From NCBI GenBank assembly GCA_964541695.1, contig CAZIRB010000068.1, positions 1 to 12,996 of the forward strand: DNA of 12,996 nt, in the 5' to 3' direction. Position 1 is the stretch's first letter, and every line of letters begins with the position of its first letter. The position numbers were made by a program, and so were the translations under genes. Below, piece by piece: positions 6,965 through 12,996 of the stretch. The notes below the pieces were generated by a model. The model was given only the letters and a program-made list of their open reading frames with translations. It was not told the origin of the DNA and made no database searches. This DNA is from CAZKGE01 sp964541695. Lineage in GTDB: Bacteria > Bacillota > Clostridia > Christensenellales > CAG-138.

Positions 6965-6993
6965 AGGATAGCACGAAACCGGTACCGTGGCAA
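6965..6993 (-). promoter_or_regulatory. SigA-type promoter of the dehydratase/PLP enzyme operon
   Basis: On the minus strand TTGCCA (complement of 6988-6993), a 17-base spacer and TATCCT (complement of 6965-6970). The -35 matches consensus at five of six bases and the -10 at four. The leader before the ATG at 6878 is about 80 bases and contains the 18-bp palindrome. Confidence 0.65.
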
Positions 6994-7117
6994 GGTTCCG
7001 GCGCGAAAAGCGGCCGGAAATGGCGGGTTATGCCAGAGCGCGTCGAGCGGCCCCGCGGCGGGTGGGGCGCGCCGCTTTAAAAATATGTGCAAAAACGACG
7101 GCCGCGGCGCGTACGGC

Positions 7118-7146
7118 TGGACAAGCCCGTTTTTTTATGCTACGAT
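7118..7146 (+). promoter_or_regulatory. Putative promoter of the LytTR/GHKL operon
   Basis: TGGACA at 7118-7123 (five of six), a 17-base spacer with a T7 run, and TACGAT at 7141-7146 (four of six). Predicted start is near 7153, leaving a leader of about 60 bases. Confidence 0.55.
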
Positions 7147-7169
7147 TCTGTTAAAAGATGGATATTTCG

Positions 7170-7184
7170 ATTGGCACGGCCAAT
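7170..7184. repeat. Inverted repeat in the LytTR operon leader
   Basis: ATTGGC-ACG-GCCAAT, perfect 6-base arms with a 3-base centre, lying between the predicted transcription start and the ribosome binding site. It could be an operator or a small RNA hairpin. Confidence 0.45.
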
Positions 7185-7211
7185 TCGACATGATTTTTGG
7201 TGGGGGAAATT

Positions 7212-7919
7212 ATGTTGCGAATTGCCATTTGCGACGATATTCCTGAGCACGCGCTCGAGCTGGAGTCAACCATACGACAACTGAATCTCGGGGTACCGCT
7301 GACGGTGGAGCGCTATGTCTCCGCCGTAAGTTTGCTGGAACGGATCCGCACGCCCGTACAGTTCGACGTGGTGATGATGGATATCGAGCTTGCCAACGAG
7401 AGCGGCATCCGCGCGGCGGAGGAGATCAGCCGTATCTCGCCGGCGACGCACATTATATTCGTCTCGGCGTATCTTGCGCGCGCCGTCGATATTTTCGAAA
7501 CGGCGCACATCTATTTTCTGCTCAAGCCGATCGACCCGCAGCGGCTCAAAAACGCGCTGGAGCGCGCGCTGAAAAAGACGCAGGCCGAGCGGGACAAGCT
7601 GCTGCTTCTGCATGTGCGCGGCGGCGCGAGCGTCGCCGTGCCCTTTTCGGACGTGATCTATTTCGAGCGCATGCTGCGCACGACCGTCGTCAACTGCGCC
7701 GCCACCGCCTTTGAAACGTCCGCGAAGCTGACCGAGCTGGAAGACTCGCTGCCGGGCGCGCAGTTTTCGCGCCCGCACAACAGCTATCTCGTCAATCTCG
7801 CGCATGTCCGCAAGATCGAGCGGTTCTGCCTGCACCTGGGTACGGGGGAGATCCTGCCGATCAGCAACCAACGCCGCCCGGCGTTCCGCCTGGCGCTGGA
7901 GGAATACATCCGGCTCTAG
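7212..7919 (+). CDS. LytTR-family response regulator
   Basis: A 235-residue two-component response regulator. Residues 1-120 are a receiver domain with acidic pair D8-D9, phospho-acceptor D57 in MMDIEL, S85 and the K105-P106 pair. Residues about 130-235 are a LytTR DNA-binding domain, recognisable from FSRPHNSYLVNLAHVRKI (185-202) and the preceding strand pattern. Such regulators bind paired direct repeats upstream of target promoters and usually control toxin, bacteriocin, competence or cell-wall genes. ATG 7212 follows GGGGGA at good spacing and opens with the typical MLRIAICDD. A TTG at 7197 in frame is less likely. The kinase gene follows after 32 bases, so the two form an operon. The signal and regulon cannot be read here, and no AgrD-like peptide or AgrB gene is seen nearby. 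Confidence 0.93.
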   Translation: MLRIAICDDIPEHALELESTIRQLNLGVPLTVERYVSAVSLLERIRTPVQFDVVMMDIELANESGIRAAEEISRISPATHIIFVSAYLARAVDIFETAHIYFLLKPIDPQRLKNALERALKKTQAERDKLLLLHVRGGASVAVPFSDVIYFERMLRTTVVNCAATAFETSAKLTELEDSLPGAQFSRPHNSYLVNLAHVRKIERFCLHLGTGEILPISNQRRPAFRLALEEYIRL

Positions 7920-7951
7920 CGGCGGGCCCGCCTGGACGGGGAGGATTCGTT

Positions 7952-9304
7952 ATGACGTGGTATCCTCTGCTTGCGTACATCATCAGGCTGCCGCTGGCGC
8001 TTTCGTGCGCGCAGTTCTTTTCCTGCGGCCTGCGCGCGCGGGGGAGCGACCGGGCGCTGCGCTCGCGCGTGTTCCTCTACTGCGCGCTGATGCTCGCCGT
8101 TCACGCGGCGCTGGTGCGCATCGTCGGTTCCAGACTTCCGCTCACCGCCGTCGACATCGGCTGTACCGCGGTTTGGACGGTGGGCTTCGTTTTTTTGCTG
8201 CGGCGGTTGACGACCGGGTCGATCGGCCGCATCTTTATTTTGATTGCGGCGTTTTCCGCGGCGGTGGCGATCGCGCTCGCGCTGTCCAGCGCGGGGAGCG
8301 CCGGCGCGGCGGCGTCGCTTGCGGAGCGCGCGTACCGCGCTCTGGCGTTTGTGGCGATCGTGCTGACCATACTGGCGCTGCTGCCGGAGTCGCTGTCCGA
8401 CGACCCCAGCCCGGCCGAGGCCGCGTTCCGCCGGCGCGGCGCGCTGCTGTTTGCCGCGGGCGCGCAGACGCTTTCGGCGGCGATGTTCATCGTAATCCTC
8501 GGGGAGGCGGGCCCGCTGGAGCGGGGCGCATTTTTGTCGATGCTCCTCTCCTATGCCGGCGCGGACATCGCGCTGCTGCGCGCGATCGGTTCGGGCAAGG
8601 AGAGCGCGGAGAAGGAGGAGGAGCTGCGCTTTCTCGAGCAGCAGCGCTCGATGCAGGACGAATACCGGCTCGTCGTCGACGACCAGCTTAAGCGCTCGCA
8701 GCGGCTTAAGCACGACCTGACGAACACGTTGCAGACGGTCCACACGCTGATCGGCATGGGGAAAACGGACGACGCGCAGGCGATCGTCGAGCAATGCCTG
8801 GCCGACGCCAGGACACGGCCGCAGGTCCTGTGCACCGGCAACGACGTGGTCGACGCCGTCATCAACAACAAAGCGGCATTGGCGCAGGAGGCCGGTATCC
8901 GGTTCTCCGTCAATCTCCTGCTGCCGGAATCGTTCCCGCCGCGGAACCTGGACACCGTGCGCGTTCTCTCCAACCTGCTCGACAACGCGATCGCGTACTG
9001 CAAAACCCTGCCTGCGGAGTTTGAGCCGAAAATAGCCGTGTCCTCCGAGATCGCGGCCGGGATATTCATGCTGCGGGTCATGAACACCTGCCCGCCGGTG
9101 CGCTACGGCTTCCTGCCGCCGCTCCAGAAGCAGCGGGAGGACGGCGGCGCCGAGCACGGCCACGGGATCGACATCGTGCGGGAGATCGTGAAACGCTACG
9201 ACGGCACGCTGACGTTCTCGGCCTGCGGGGACATGCTCTGCGCGACCGCGACGGGCAATTTTGCCGGGTTTTCGGCGGCGCGGCAGCGCGATAAGGCGCA
9301 GTAA
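7952..9304 (+). CDS. GHKL-type sensor histidine kinase (AgrC/NatK-like)
   Basis: A 450-residue membrane kinase, partner of the upstream LytTR regulator. Residues 1-212 contain about six hydrophobic segments and no large outside domain, so the signal is probably sensed in or near the membrane. A short coiled segment rich in Glu/Lys/Gln (215-250) leads to the phospho-acceptor H254 in RLKHDLTNTL. The GHKL ATPase domain shows the N box NLLDNAIAYC (341-350, N341/N345) and the G box HGHGIDIVREIV (402-413). ATG 7952 has GGGGAGGA seven bases upstream. The gene ends right before a strong terminator, closing the operon. In this family the ligand is often a secreted peptide, but no peptide gene is evident, so the stimulus is unknown. 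Confidence 0.9.
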   Translation: MTWYPLLAYIIRLPLALSCAQFFSCGLRARGSDRALRSRVFLYCALMLAVHAALVRIVGSRLPLTAVDIGCTAVWTVGFVFLLRRLTTGSIGRIFILIAAFSAAVAIALALSSAGSAGAAASLAERAYRALAFVAIVLTILALLPESLSDDPSPAEAAFRRRGALLFAAGAQTLSAAMFIVILGEAGPLERGAFLSMLLSYAGADIALLRAIGSGKESAEKEEELRFLEQQRSMQDEYRLVVDDQLKRSQRLKHDLTNTLQTVHTLIGMGKTDDAQAIVEQCLADARTRPQVLCTGNDVVDAVINNKAALAQEAGIRFSVNLLLPESFPPRNLDTVRVLSNLLDNAIAYCKTLPAEFEPKIAVSSEIAAGIFMLRVMNTCPPVRYGFLPPLQKQREDGGAEHGHGIDIVREIVKRYDGTLTFSACGDMLCATATGNFAGFSAARQRDKAQ

Positions 9305-9341
9305 AACGAAAGCGCCCGCATCGCTGCGGGCGCTTTCGTTT
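9304..9341 (+). terminator. Strong hairpin terminator of the LytTR/GHKL operon
   Basis: A perfect 16-bp stem (9304-9319 with 9326-9341) closes a 6-base loop. The left arm starts at the last base of the stop codon. The A-rich left base and TTTCGTTT on the right give the usual shape, although there is no long T-run after the stem. Confidence 0.85.
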
Positions 9342-9473
9342 GGGATGGGATGGGAGGTAATATTAGGGGGTAGATACTGTATTTCCTTGCCTGTAAATAA
9401 GATACAACACGCTCTTGACGTTACAATGGATAGAAAGTGAACTTCCTGTAAAGAACAAAACTGCTTCCAAAAA

Positions 9474-9501
9474 ACAGGAGAAGCCGGGTAAAATATTGAA
9501 T
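9474..9501 (+). promoter_or_regulatory. SigH-like promoter of hpf
   Basis: ACAGGAGAA (9474-9482) matches the SigH -35 consensus RNAGGAWWW at eight of nine positions. After a 12-base spacer, ATTGAAT (9495-9501) fully matches RNNGAAT. A perfect TATAAT at 9504-9509 has no good SigA -35, so it is a weaker alternative. In Bacillus subtilis the hpf homologue is known to use SigH and SigB promoters. Assignment here is by inspection only. Confidence 0.5.
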
Positions 9502-9555
9502 TATATAATCAGGCGTTTTATACGAAATCGGGCGCCGAAGAAGGAGTGGAACCCC

Positions 9556-10095
9556 ATGCGTATTTCGATTTCAGGCAAAAATCTCGAGATCTCCGAGTAT
9601 CTGCGCGACCTCACCGAGAGGAAGGTGGCCAAGCTGGAGCGGTACTTCCCGCAGGATACCGAGGCCCAGGTCACGCTTTCCGTCGAGAGGAACCGGCACA
9701 TCGTGGAAGTCACCATACCGTTCGACGGCGGCATCATCCGCGGCGAAGAGGTGACCGGAGACATGTATGCTTCGATCGACAACGTATTGGACAAGTTGGA
9801 AAAGCAGATCATCCGCCATCGTACGCGGCTGGAAAAGAACCTGCGGCAGGGCGCGTTCCGGTACGACGAACCGCTGTTCGGCGGCTCCTACGACGAAGTC
9901 GAGGAGGAGGAGCCCAAGCGGATCGTGCGCGTCAAGCGGTTCAATATCAAGCCCATGAGCGAGGAGGAGGCGATGCTCCAGCTTGAGATGCTCGGCCACT
10001 CGTTCTACGTGTTCATCAACGCGGAAACGAACGACATGAACGTGCTCTATAAGCGCAAGGACGGCAACTACGGCCTCATCGAGCCCGAAAACTGA
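9556..10095 (+). CDS. hpf: Ribosome hibernation-promoting factor, long form
   Basis: A 179-residue long-form HPF. Residues 1-100 are the ribosome-binding domain (MRISISGKNLEISEYLRD at the start, VTGDMYASIDNVLDKLEKQI at about 66-85, here cited by position). An acidic linker (about 112-120) leads to the C-terminal dimerisation domain with RVKRFNIKPMS (124-134) and YKRKDGNYGLIEP (165-177). Long HPF binds the 30S subunit and pairs two 70S ribosomes into inactive 100S dimers in stationary phase or starvation. ATG 9556 lies behind AAGGAG at 9 bases. The frame stays open upstream to a TTG at 9415, but that stretch is AT-rich, holds the promoter and has no family counterpart. The gene is monocistronic, between two terminators. 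Confidence 0.97.
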   Translation: MRISISGKNLEISEYLRDLTERKVAKLERYFPQDTEAQVTLSVERNRHIVEVTIPFDGGIIRGEEVTGDMYASIDNVLDKLEKQIIRHRTRLEKNLRQGAFRYDEPLFGGSYDEVEEEEPKRIVRVKRFNIKPMSEEEAMLQLEMLGHSFYVFINAETNDMNVLYKRKDGNYGLIEPEN

Positions 10096-10116
10096 GCGGC
10101 TTCGGTTTTTGTGATA

Positions 10117-10153
10117 CGGCGGCCCCCGCACTGCGCGGGGGCCGCCGCTTTGT
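10117..10153 (+). terminator. Terminator of hpf
   Basis: A perfect 13-bp GC stem (10117-10129 with 10135-10147) closes a 5-base loop and is followed by CTTTGTC, 21 bases after the hpf stop. A T7 run at 10172-10178, behind a G-rich stretch, may add a second release point. Confidence 0.75.
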
Positions 10154-10178
10154 CGGGGGCGGGTTGGGGGCTTTTTTT

Positions 10179-10268
10179 GCAGGGGCTCCGCCCTTGCACC
10201 CCGCCAAAGGGGCGTTGGAGGCTCCGCCTCCAAACCTCCGCCCAAGGGACACGTCCCTTGGGAATCCC
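10179..10268 (+). repeat. Modular double-hairpin repeat, copy 3 (3' of hpf)
   Basis: A composite copy. Hairpin GCA-GGGGC-TCC-GCCC-TTGC (10179-10197) is followed by the linker ACCCCGCC and half of module 2 (AAAGGGG). Then a full second unit follows: TTGGAGGC-TCC-GCCTCCAA (10215-10233), linker ACCTCCG, and CCCAAGGGAC-AC-GTCCCTTGGG (10241-10262). The tail AATCCCG resembles that of the other copies. Confidence 0.8.
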
Positions 10269-10292
10269 GAACAGTTCCACATACTTTCCTGC

Positions 10293-10340
10293 GGGTTTCC
10301 TAAGCGGGCCGCAGATGAGTGCCGCCCGTGTCGGATGAAG
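10293..10340 (+). repeat. Degenerate direct repeat, unit A
   Basis: Starts with GGGTTTCC and aligns with 10451-10500 at about 36 of 48 positions with one gap by hand alignment, sharing GGCCG, GCCG, GTG and CGGAT blocks in order. It sits between copies 3 and 4 of the hairpin repeat. Confidence 0.5.
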
Positions 10341-10377
10341 CGAGGCGCAGGCCCAGTGAGCAAAGGAACGAAAGGCG

Positions 10378-10431
10378 GGGGCTCCGCCCCTGCACCCCGC
10401 CCAAGGGGCTGAGACCCTTGGAACCCGCAGG
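10378..10431 (+). repeat. Modular double-hairpin repeat, copy 4
   Basis: GGGGC-TCC-GCCCC (10378-10390), linker TGCACCCCGC, then CCAAGGG with a 7-base loop and CCCTTGG (10401-10421), then AACCCGCAGGA. It is the only copy not directly next to a stop codon. Confidence 0.75.
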
Positions 10432-10450
10432 ACGGCCCGAGGATCTATTT

Positions 10451-10500
10451 GGGTTTCCGAAGGGAGGCCGGAGTTAAACGCCGTCTGTGACGGATAAATG
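10451..10500 (+). repeat. Degenerate direct repeat, unit B
   Basis: Second unit of the direct repeat described at 10293. It contains a perfect small hairpin, CCGTC-TGT-GACGG. GGGTTTCC, the shared first block, occurs a third time at 10519-10526 inside copy 5. Confidence 0.5.
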
Positions 10501-10510
10501 GTGGCACACG

Positions 10511-10598
10511 ATTCCTGCGGGTTTCCAAAGGGACTGGTCCCTTTGGCGGGGTGCGGGGCAGAGCTCCGCCGTACTCCGTTGAGGACTCCGCCCTCAAC
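10511..10598 (-). repeat. Modular double-hairpin repeat, copy 5 (overlaps the EAL gene stop)
   Basis: Read on the minus strand: GTTGAGG...CCTCAAC (complement of 10578-10598), a degenerate GGAGCTCTGCCCC, linker GCACCCCGCC, then CCAAAGGGA/TCCCTTTGG and the tail AAACCCGCAGGA. The first arm contains the TGA stop of the EAL gene (10594-10596), so the element forms that gene's 3' end. Confidence 0.75.
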
Positions 10599-12879
10599 GT
10601 TCCCCTTTGCCGCCCCGCCCCTGTTTCAGCGCGACGCCGAACGCGGACGGAAGCTGTTCGAACTCCTCGACGGGCATCGGCTTGGCGAAATAATAGCCCT
10701 GCACGAGGTCGCAGCCCGTTTCCTGCAGAAAGCGGACCTGCTCGGACGTTTCGATGCCCTCGGCGACAACCGACATGCCGAGGTCCTTGACGAGGCGGAT
10801 CGTATCGCGGATCACGGTGCGTCCACGCTCGGCGTTGCTGGCGGTGAAGAACTGCCGGTCGAGCTTGACGACATCGAGCGGCAGATCCTTGAGCGAGTTG
10901 AGCGCCGAATAGCCGCTGCCGAAGTCGTCCATCGAGATGGCGAAACCCTTTTTGCAAAGCTTGTGCATCGTGCCGAGCAGCGCGTGCGTGTCCTCGAAGA
11001 ACGCGCTCTCGGTCAGCTCGAACTCGATGTACTCGTGCGGCACGCCGGCGCCGTCGACGATTGCGCAGATGCGCTGGACGATGCCCGGGTCGGAAAAGTT
11101 GCGGCGCGAGAGATTGACGGAGACGGGTACGGGCGTGCGTCCCTCGTTGATCCACCGGCGCTGCAGGCGGCAGACGGCGGTCAGCACGTAATCGTCGAGC
11201 CTTGTGATGAAGCCGTTCTTTTCAAACAGCTCGATGAACTCGCCCGGCATCGTAAAGCCGCGCTCCGGGCTGACCCAGCGCACGAGCGCTTCCGCGCCGC
11301 ACAGGATGCGATCCTGTACGCTGTATTTGGGCTGCAGGTACAGCACGAACTCGCCGCGCTTGAGCGCGCGCTCCATGGATGCGGTCATCTGCTGCTCGGA
11401 AACGAGGCGGTCGCGCATCGTATTATCGAACAGCAGCACACTGCCGGCGCCGGCCTGCTTGGCGTTGTCCTTGGCGACGGTGGCCAGGCTGTTCATGCGA
11501 TCGACGCTCATCCCGCGGTCGGTCACGACGTATACGCCGGCCGAGCACGTGATGCGCTCGCTCGGATATAGGCGAGATAGGCCGCGCGTCATGCGCTCGA
11601 CGCGCGCGGTCGGCTCCTCCTCGGGCTCGAGTATGAGCAGCAGCGAGAACTGATCCACGGAAAACCGCGTGAGCAGCTCGCCGGAGCGCAGGTTTTTCTT
11701 GAGCGAATTGAATATGCGTACGAGCAGCAGCTCGCCCTCGGCGTACCCGTGGACGTCGGAAAACGCGCGGAACCGGTTGACGTCGATGACCGCCAGCGCG
11801 AGCGTGCTGCCGAGATGCCGCCGTTTTTTGAACAGGCGCTCGGCCTGCTGTTTAAAGTGCGTGAAGTTATTGCCGCCCGTGATCGGGTCGAACAGCAGCG
11901 CCTCCGTCACGATGCGGTTGCTGCGGACCTGCAGCACGGCGGAGCGCACCATAAAAAACAGCGGCAGGCCGATGGCAACGAGCGCGGCGAACAGCAGCGC
12001 GGGCACCTGGCGCAGCAGGAACCGGTCGAATCGCAGCGGAACGCAGCCGACTGCGCGCCAGCCGTTGACGGTCAGCGGCGTCTCGAACCACGCGTCGACA
12101 TTGACCGAGGCGCTGACGAGCGAGGAGAACGGGTGCGGAAACGCGCCCGCGCGGAGCAGGTCGAGCGGCCGCGGCTCGCGCTCGGGCGGGAACAGCAGCC
12201 CGCTCGCCGCCACCTTCGCGTAGTCGAACGACGCGGGGGCGCCGCCCAGATAGCTGACGACCCGGTCCTCCGCGTCCAATATGCAGAACGCCGACGATTC
12301 CGGCGCGAGCGCCCGCGCGGCCGCGCCGAGGTCGAGGCCGGCAAAGTCCGCGGCGTACAGCGCGCCCGAAACGCCGGTCGATGTGCGGACCGGTGCGGCG
12401 AACACGACGCCGCTTTCCGATTCCGTCGCGACGGCATGCGCGCCGCCCGCGCCAGCGAGCGCGTCGCGGTACAGATCGGCGGCCGCTTCGCCGCGCAGCG
12501 TCGAGTCCGTGCTCGTGACGAGGCCGCTTTTTTCGATCACGCCCACGTCGGCGTAGCCGCCGATCGATTTGAGCAAGAGCAGTTGGTCGTACAGGCTGCG
12601 GCTGGTGTTGGCGTCGTAGTATCCGTCCGCGATCGCTTCGGCGTACCGTTCCGCGTCCCGGCCGCCTGCGGCAAGCCGCGCGTCGACCGCCAGCGCACAT
12701 TGCCGCGCGGCGTCGCGCGCGCCCGTCAGGCGCTCCTGTATTTCGTTTCCGATCCAGAAAAGAATGCCGAACAGAACGCAGAGCGTCAGAACGACGAGTA
12801 TGATCAGGTTGGCCGCGATCGTCGGCCAGATGCGCTGCCTGCCGATCTCGCGCTCCTTTTGATCGATGCGCTTTCCCAT
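10594..12879 (-). CDS. Membrane c-di-GMP phosphodiesterase with degenerate GGDEF and intact EAL domain
   Basis: A 761-residue signalling protein. A membrane helix at about 18-43 and another at about 290-312 enclose an outside domain of roughly 245 residues, of the size of a double Cache sensor. A GGDEF domain follows (about 325-487), but the signature is SVDQF (407-411) where GGDEF is expected, so cyclase activity is unlikely. The EAL domain (about 495-745) keeps its catalytic set: E530-A531-L532, N589, E621/E624 in ELTE, D651-D652 in DDFGSGYS, K672, E707 in VAEGIE and Q727. It should hydrolyse c-di-GMP to pGpG. A non-catalytic GGDEF can bind GTP and stimulate the EAL domain in some homologues. 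ATG 12879 follows GGGGGGA at good spacing. The gene is monocistronic and its stop lies inside a palindromic repeat. Confidence 0.92.
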   Translation of the reverse strand: MGKRIDQKEREIGRQRIWPTIAANLIILVVLTLCVLFGILFWIGNEIQERLTGARDAARQCALAVDARLAAGGRDAERYAEAIADGYYDANTSRSLYDQLLLLKSIGGYADVGVIEKSGLVTSTDSTLRGEAAADLYRDALAGAGGAHAVATESESGVVFAAPVRTSTGVSGALYAADFAGLDLGAAARALAPESSAFCILDAEDRVVSYLGGAPASFDYAKVAASGLLFPPEREPRPLDLLRAGAFPHPFSSLVSASVNVDAWFETPLTVNGWRAVGCVPLRFDRFLLRQVPALLFAALVAIGLPLFFMVRSAVLQVRSNRIVTEALLFDPITGGNNFTHFKQQAERLFKKRRHLGSTLALAVIDVNRFRAFSDVHGYAEGELLLVRIFNSLKKNLRSGELLTRFSVDQFSLLLILEPEEEPTARVERMTRGLSRLYPSERITCSAGVYVVTDRGMSVDRMNSLATVAKDNAKQAGAGSVLLFDNTMRDRLVSEQQMTASMERALKRGEFVLYLQPKYSVQDRILCGAEALVRWVSPERGFTMPGEFIELFEKNGFITRLDDYVLTAVCRLQRRWINEGRTPVPVSVNLSRRNFSDPGIVQRICAIVDGAGVPHEYIEFELTESAFFEDTHALLGTMHKLCKKGFAISMDDFGSGYSALNSLKDLPLDVVKLDRQFFTASNAERGRTVIRDTIRLVKDLGMSVVAEGIETSEQVRFLQETGCDLVQGYYFAKPMPVEEFEQLPSAFGVALKQGRGGKGER

Positions 12880-12908
12880 CGTCCGTCCCCCCGCACAAAA
12901 TGCATCTT

Positions 12909-12937
12909 ATTTTATCACATTCCGATAAGCGGGACAA
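12909..12937 (-). promoter_or_regulatory. SigA-type promoter of the EAL gene
   Basis: On the minus strand TTGTCC (complement of 12932-12937), a 17-base spacer and TAAAAT (complement of 12909-12914) preceded by TGA, which makes an extended -10. The predicted start is about 25 bases before the ATG at 12879. Confidence 0.65.
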
Positions 12938-12962
12938 CGGAGGCGGGGGCGAGACGGAAAAA

Positions 12963-12995
12963 GGGAACGGGGGGACGGGAGTACGGGGGTACGGG
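12963..12995 (+). other. G-quadruplex-capable tract at the right edge
   Basis: Guanine runs at 12963-12965, 12969-12974, 12977-12979, 12985-12989 and 12993-12995 with loops of 3, 2, 5 and 3 bases. The GGGAAC/GGGAC wording resembles the tracts at 3473-3508 and 3792-3815. It lies upstream of the EAL promoter; the gene beyond is not visible. Confidence 0.5.
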
Positions 12996-12996
12996 A

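Larger units (their letters stand above)
6879..7211. other. Divergent intergenic region between the dehydratase and LytTR operons
   Basis: These 333 bases hold a minus-strand promoter, an 18-bp palindrome, a GC-rich imperfect hairpin (about 7046-7076), a plus-strand promoter and a small inverted repeat. Short open frames here have no recognisable protein features and no supporting ribosome binding site. Confidence 0.8.
10096..10593. other. Convergent intergenic region rich in palindromic repeats
   Basis: These 498 bases lie between the ends of hpf and the EAL gene. They hold the hpf terminator, three copies of the modular double-hairpin repeat (two plus, one minus) and a degenerate direct repeat (10293-10340 and 10451-10500). 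No coding sequence is supported. Confidence 0.85.

Noticed and set aside
7046..7076. GC-rich imperfect hairpin as a terminator
   Set aside because: No T-run on either strand and both neighbouring genes point away from it.
6890..7246. Short open frames in the 6879-7211 intergenic region as possible peptide genes
   Set aside because: No signal peptide, AgrD-like pattern or ribosome binding site; they overlap promoters and the LytTR gene start.
7916..9163. Minus-strand open frame (415 codons) opposite the GHKL kinase gene
   Set aside because: Arg/Gln-rich low-information translation, antisense to the kinase with its N and G boxes.
9415..9443. TTGACG at 9415-9420 as the hpf -35 box
   Set aside because: No acceptable -10 lies 16 to 18 bases downstream; the SigH-like pair is better.
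9415..9555. 47-codon in-frame extension upstream of hpf from a TTG
   Set aside because: HPF proteins start at the MRISISGKN motif; the extension is AT-rich, holds the promoter, and the AAGGAG site fits ATG 9556.
10096..10593. CRISPR array or integron in the repeat-rich region
   Set aside because: Repeats are palindromic, of unequal length and spacing and in both orientations, with no uniform spacers or nearby cas or integrase genes.
10498..11571. Plus-strand open frame (357 codons) opposite the EAL domain
   Set aside because: Starts inside a palindromic repeat and is antisense to the conserved EAL catalytic region.

Overview
The window looks like a piece of chromosome from a GC-rich Gram-positive anaerobe, most likely class Clostridia (Bacillota). 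The evidence is strong purine-rich ribosome binding sites, a long-form ribosome hibernation factor, a LytTR/GHKL two-component pair, a VanW-family membrane protein and high GC at third codon positions. Genus cannot be read from the sequence. A run of 100 Ns at 3602-3701 shows it is a draft scaffold. Long open frames opposite real genes are common here and are treated as GC artefacts.

Layout, left to right. A truncated tRNA wobble methyltransferase (trmL, minus) leaves the left edge and is divergent from a membrane-anchored VanW-family protein (plus). Then come a hairpin terminator and an alanine/glycine:cation symporter (plus). After the symporter are a G-rich tract, a palindromic repeat and the gap. 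On the far side, on minus, are a PLP enzyme of the D-threonine aldolase/D-serine dehydratase type (3827-4942) and, 40 bases upstream of it, a membrane nucleotide-sugar 4,6-dehydratase (4983-6878). These two look like one operon with a promoter and an 18-bp palindrome at its 5' end. Divergent from them is a LytTR response regulator plus GHKL histidine kinase operon (7212-9304), closed by a 16-bp-stem terminator. Then comes hpf (9556-10095) with a SigH-like promoter. A 498-base convergent intergenic region full of palindromes follows. The window closes with a large membrane c-di-GMP phosphodiesterase with degenerate GGDEF and intact EAL (10594-12879, minus), its promoter, and another G-rich tract.

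Functionally this is a mix of housekeeping (trmL, hpf), envelope (VanW, sugar dehydratase), amino-acid handling (symporter, PLP enzyme) and signalling (LytTR/GHKL, EAL). No complete pathway, phage, transposase, CRISPR array or RNA gene is visible.

The most unusual structure is not coding. A modular double-hairpin element occurs five times, four of them directly behind a stop codon in sense orientation (symporter, PLP enzyme, hpf, EAL gene). It is GGGGCTCCGCCCC-like, then a C-rich linker, then a second hairpin, usually CCAAAGGG/CCCTTTGG. G-quadruplex-capable GGGnAC tracts accompany two of these copies.
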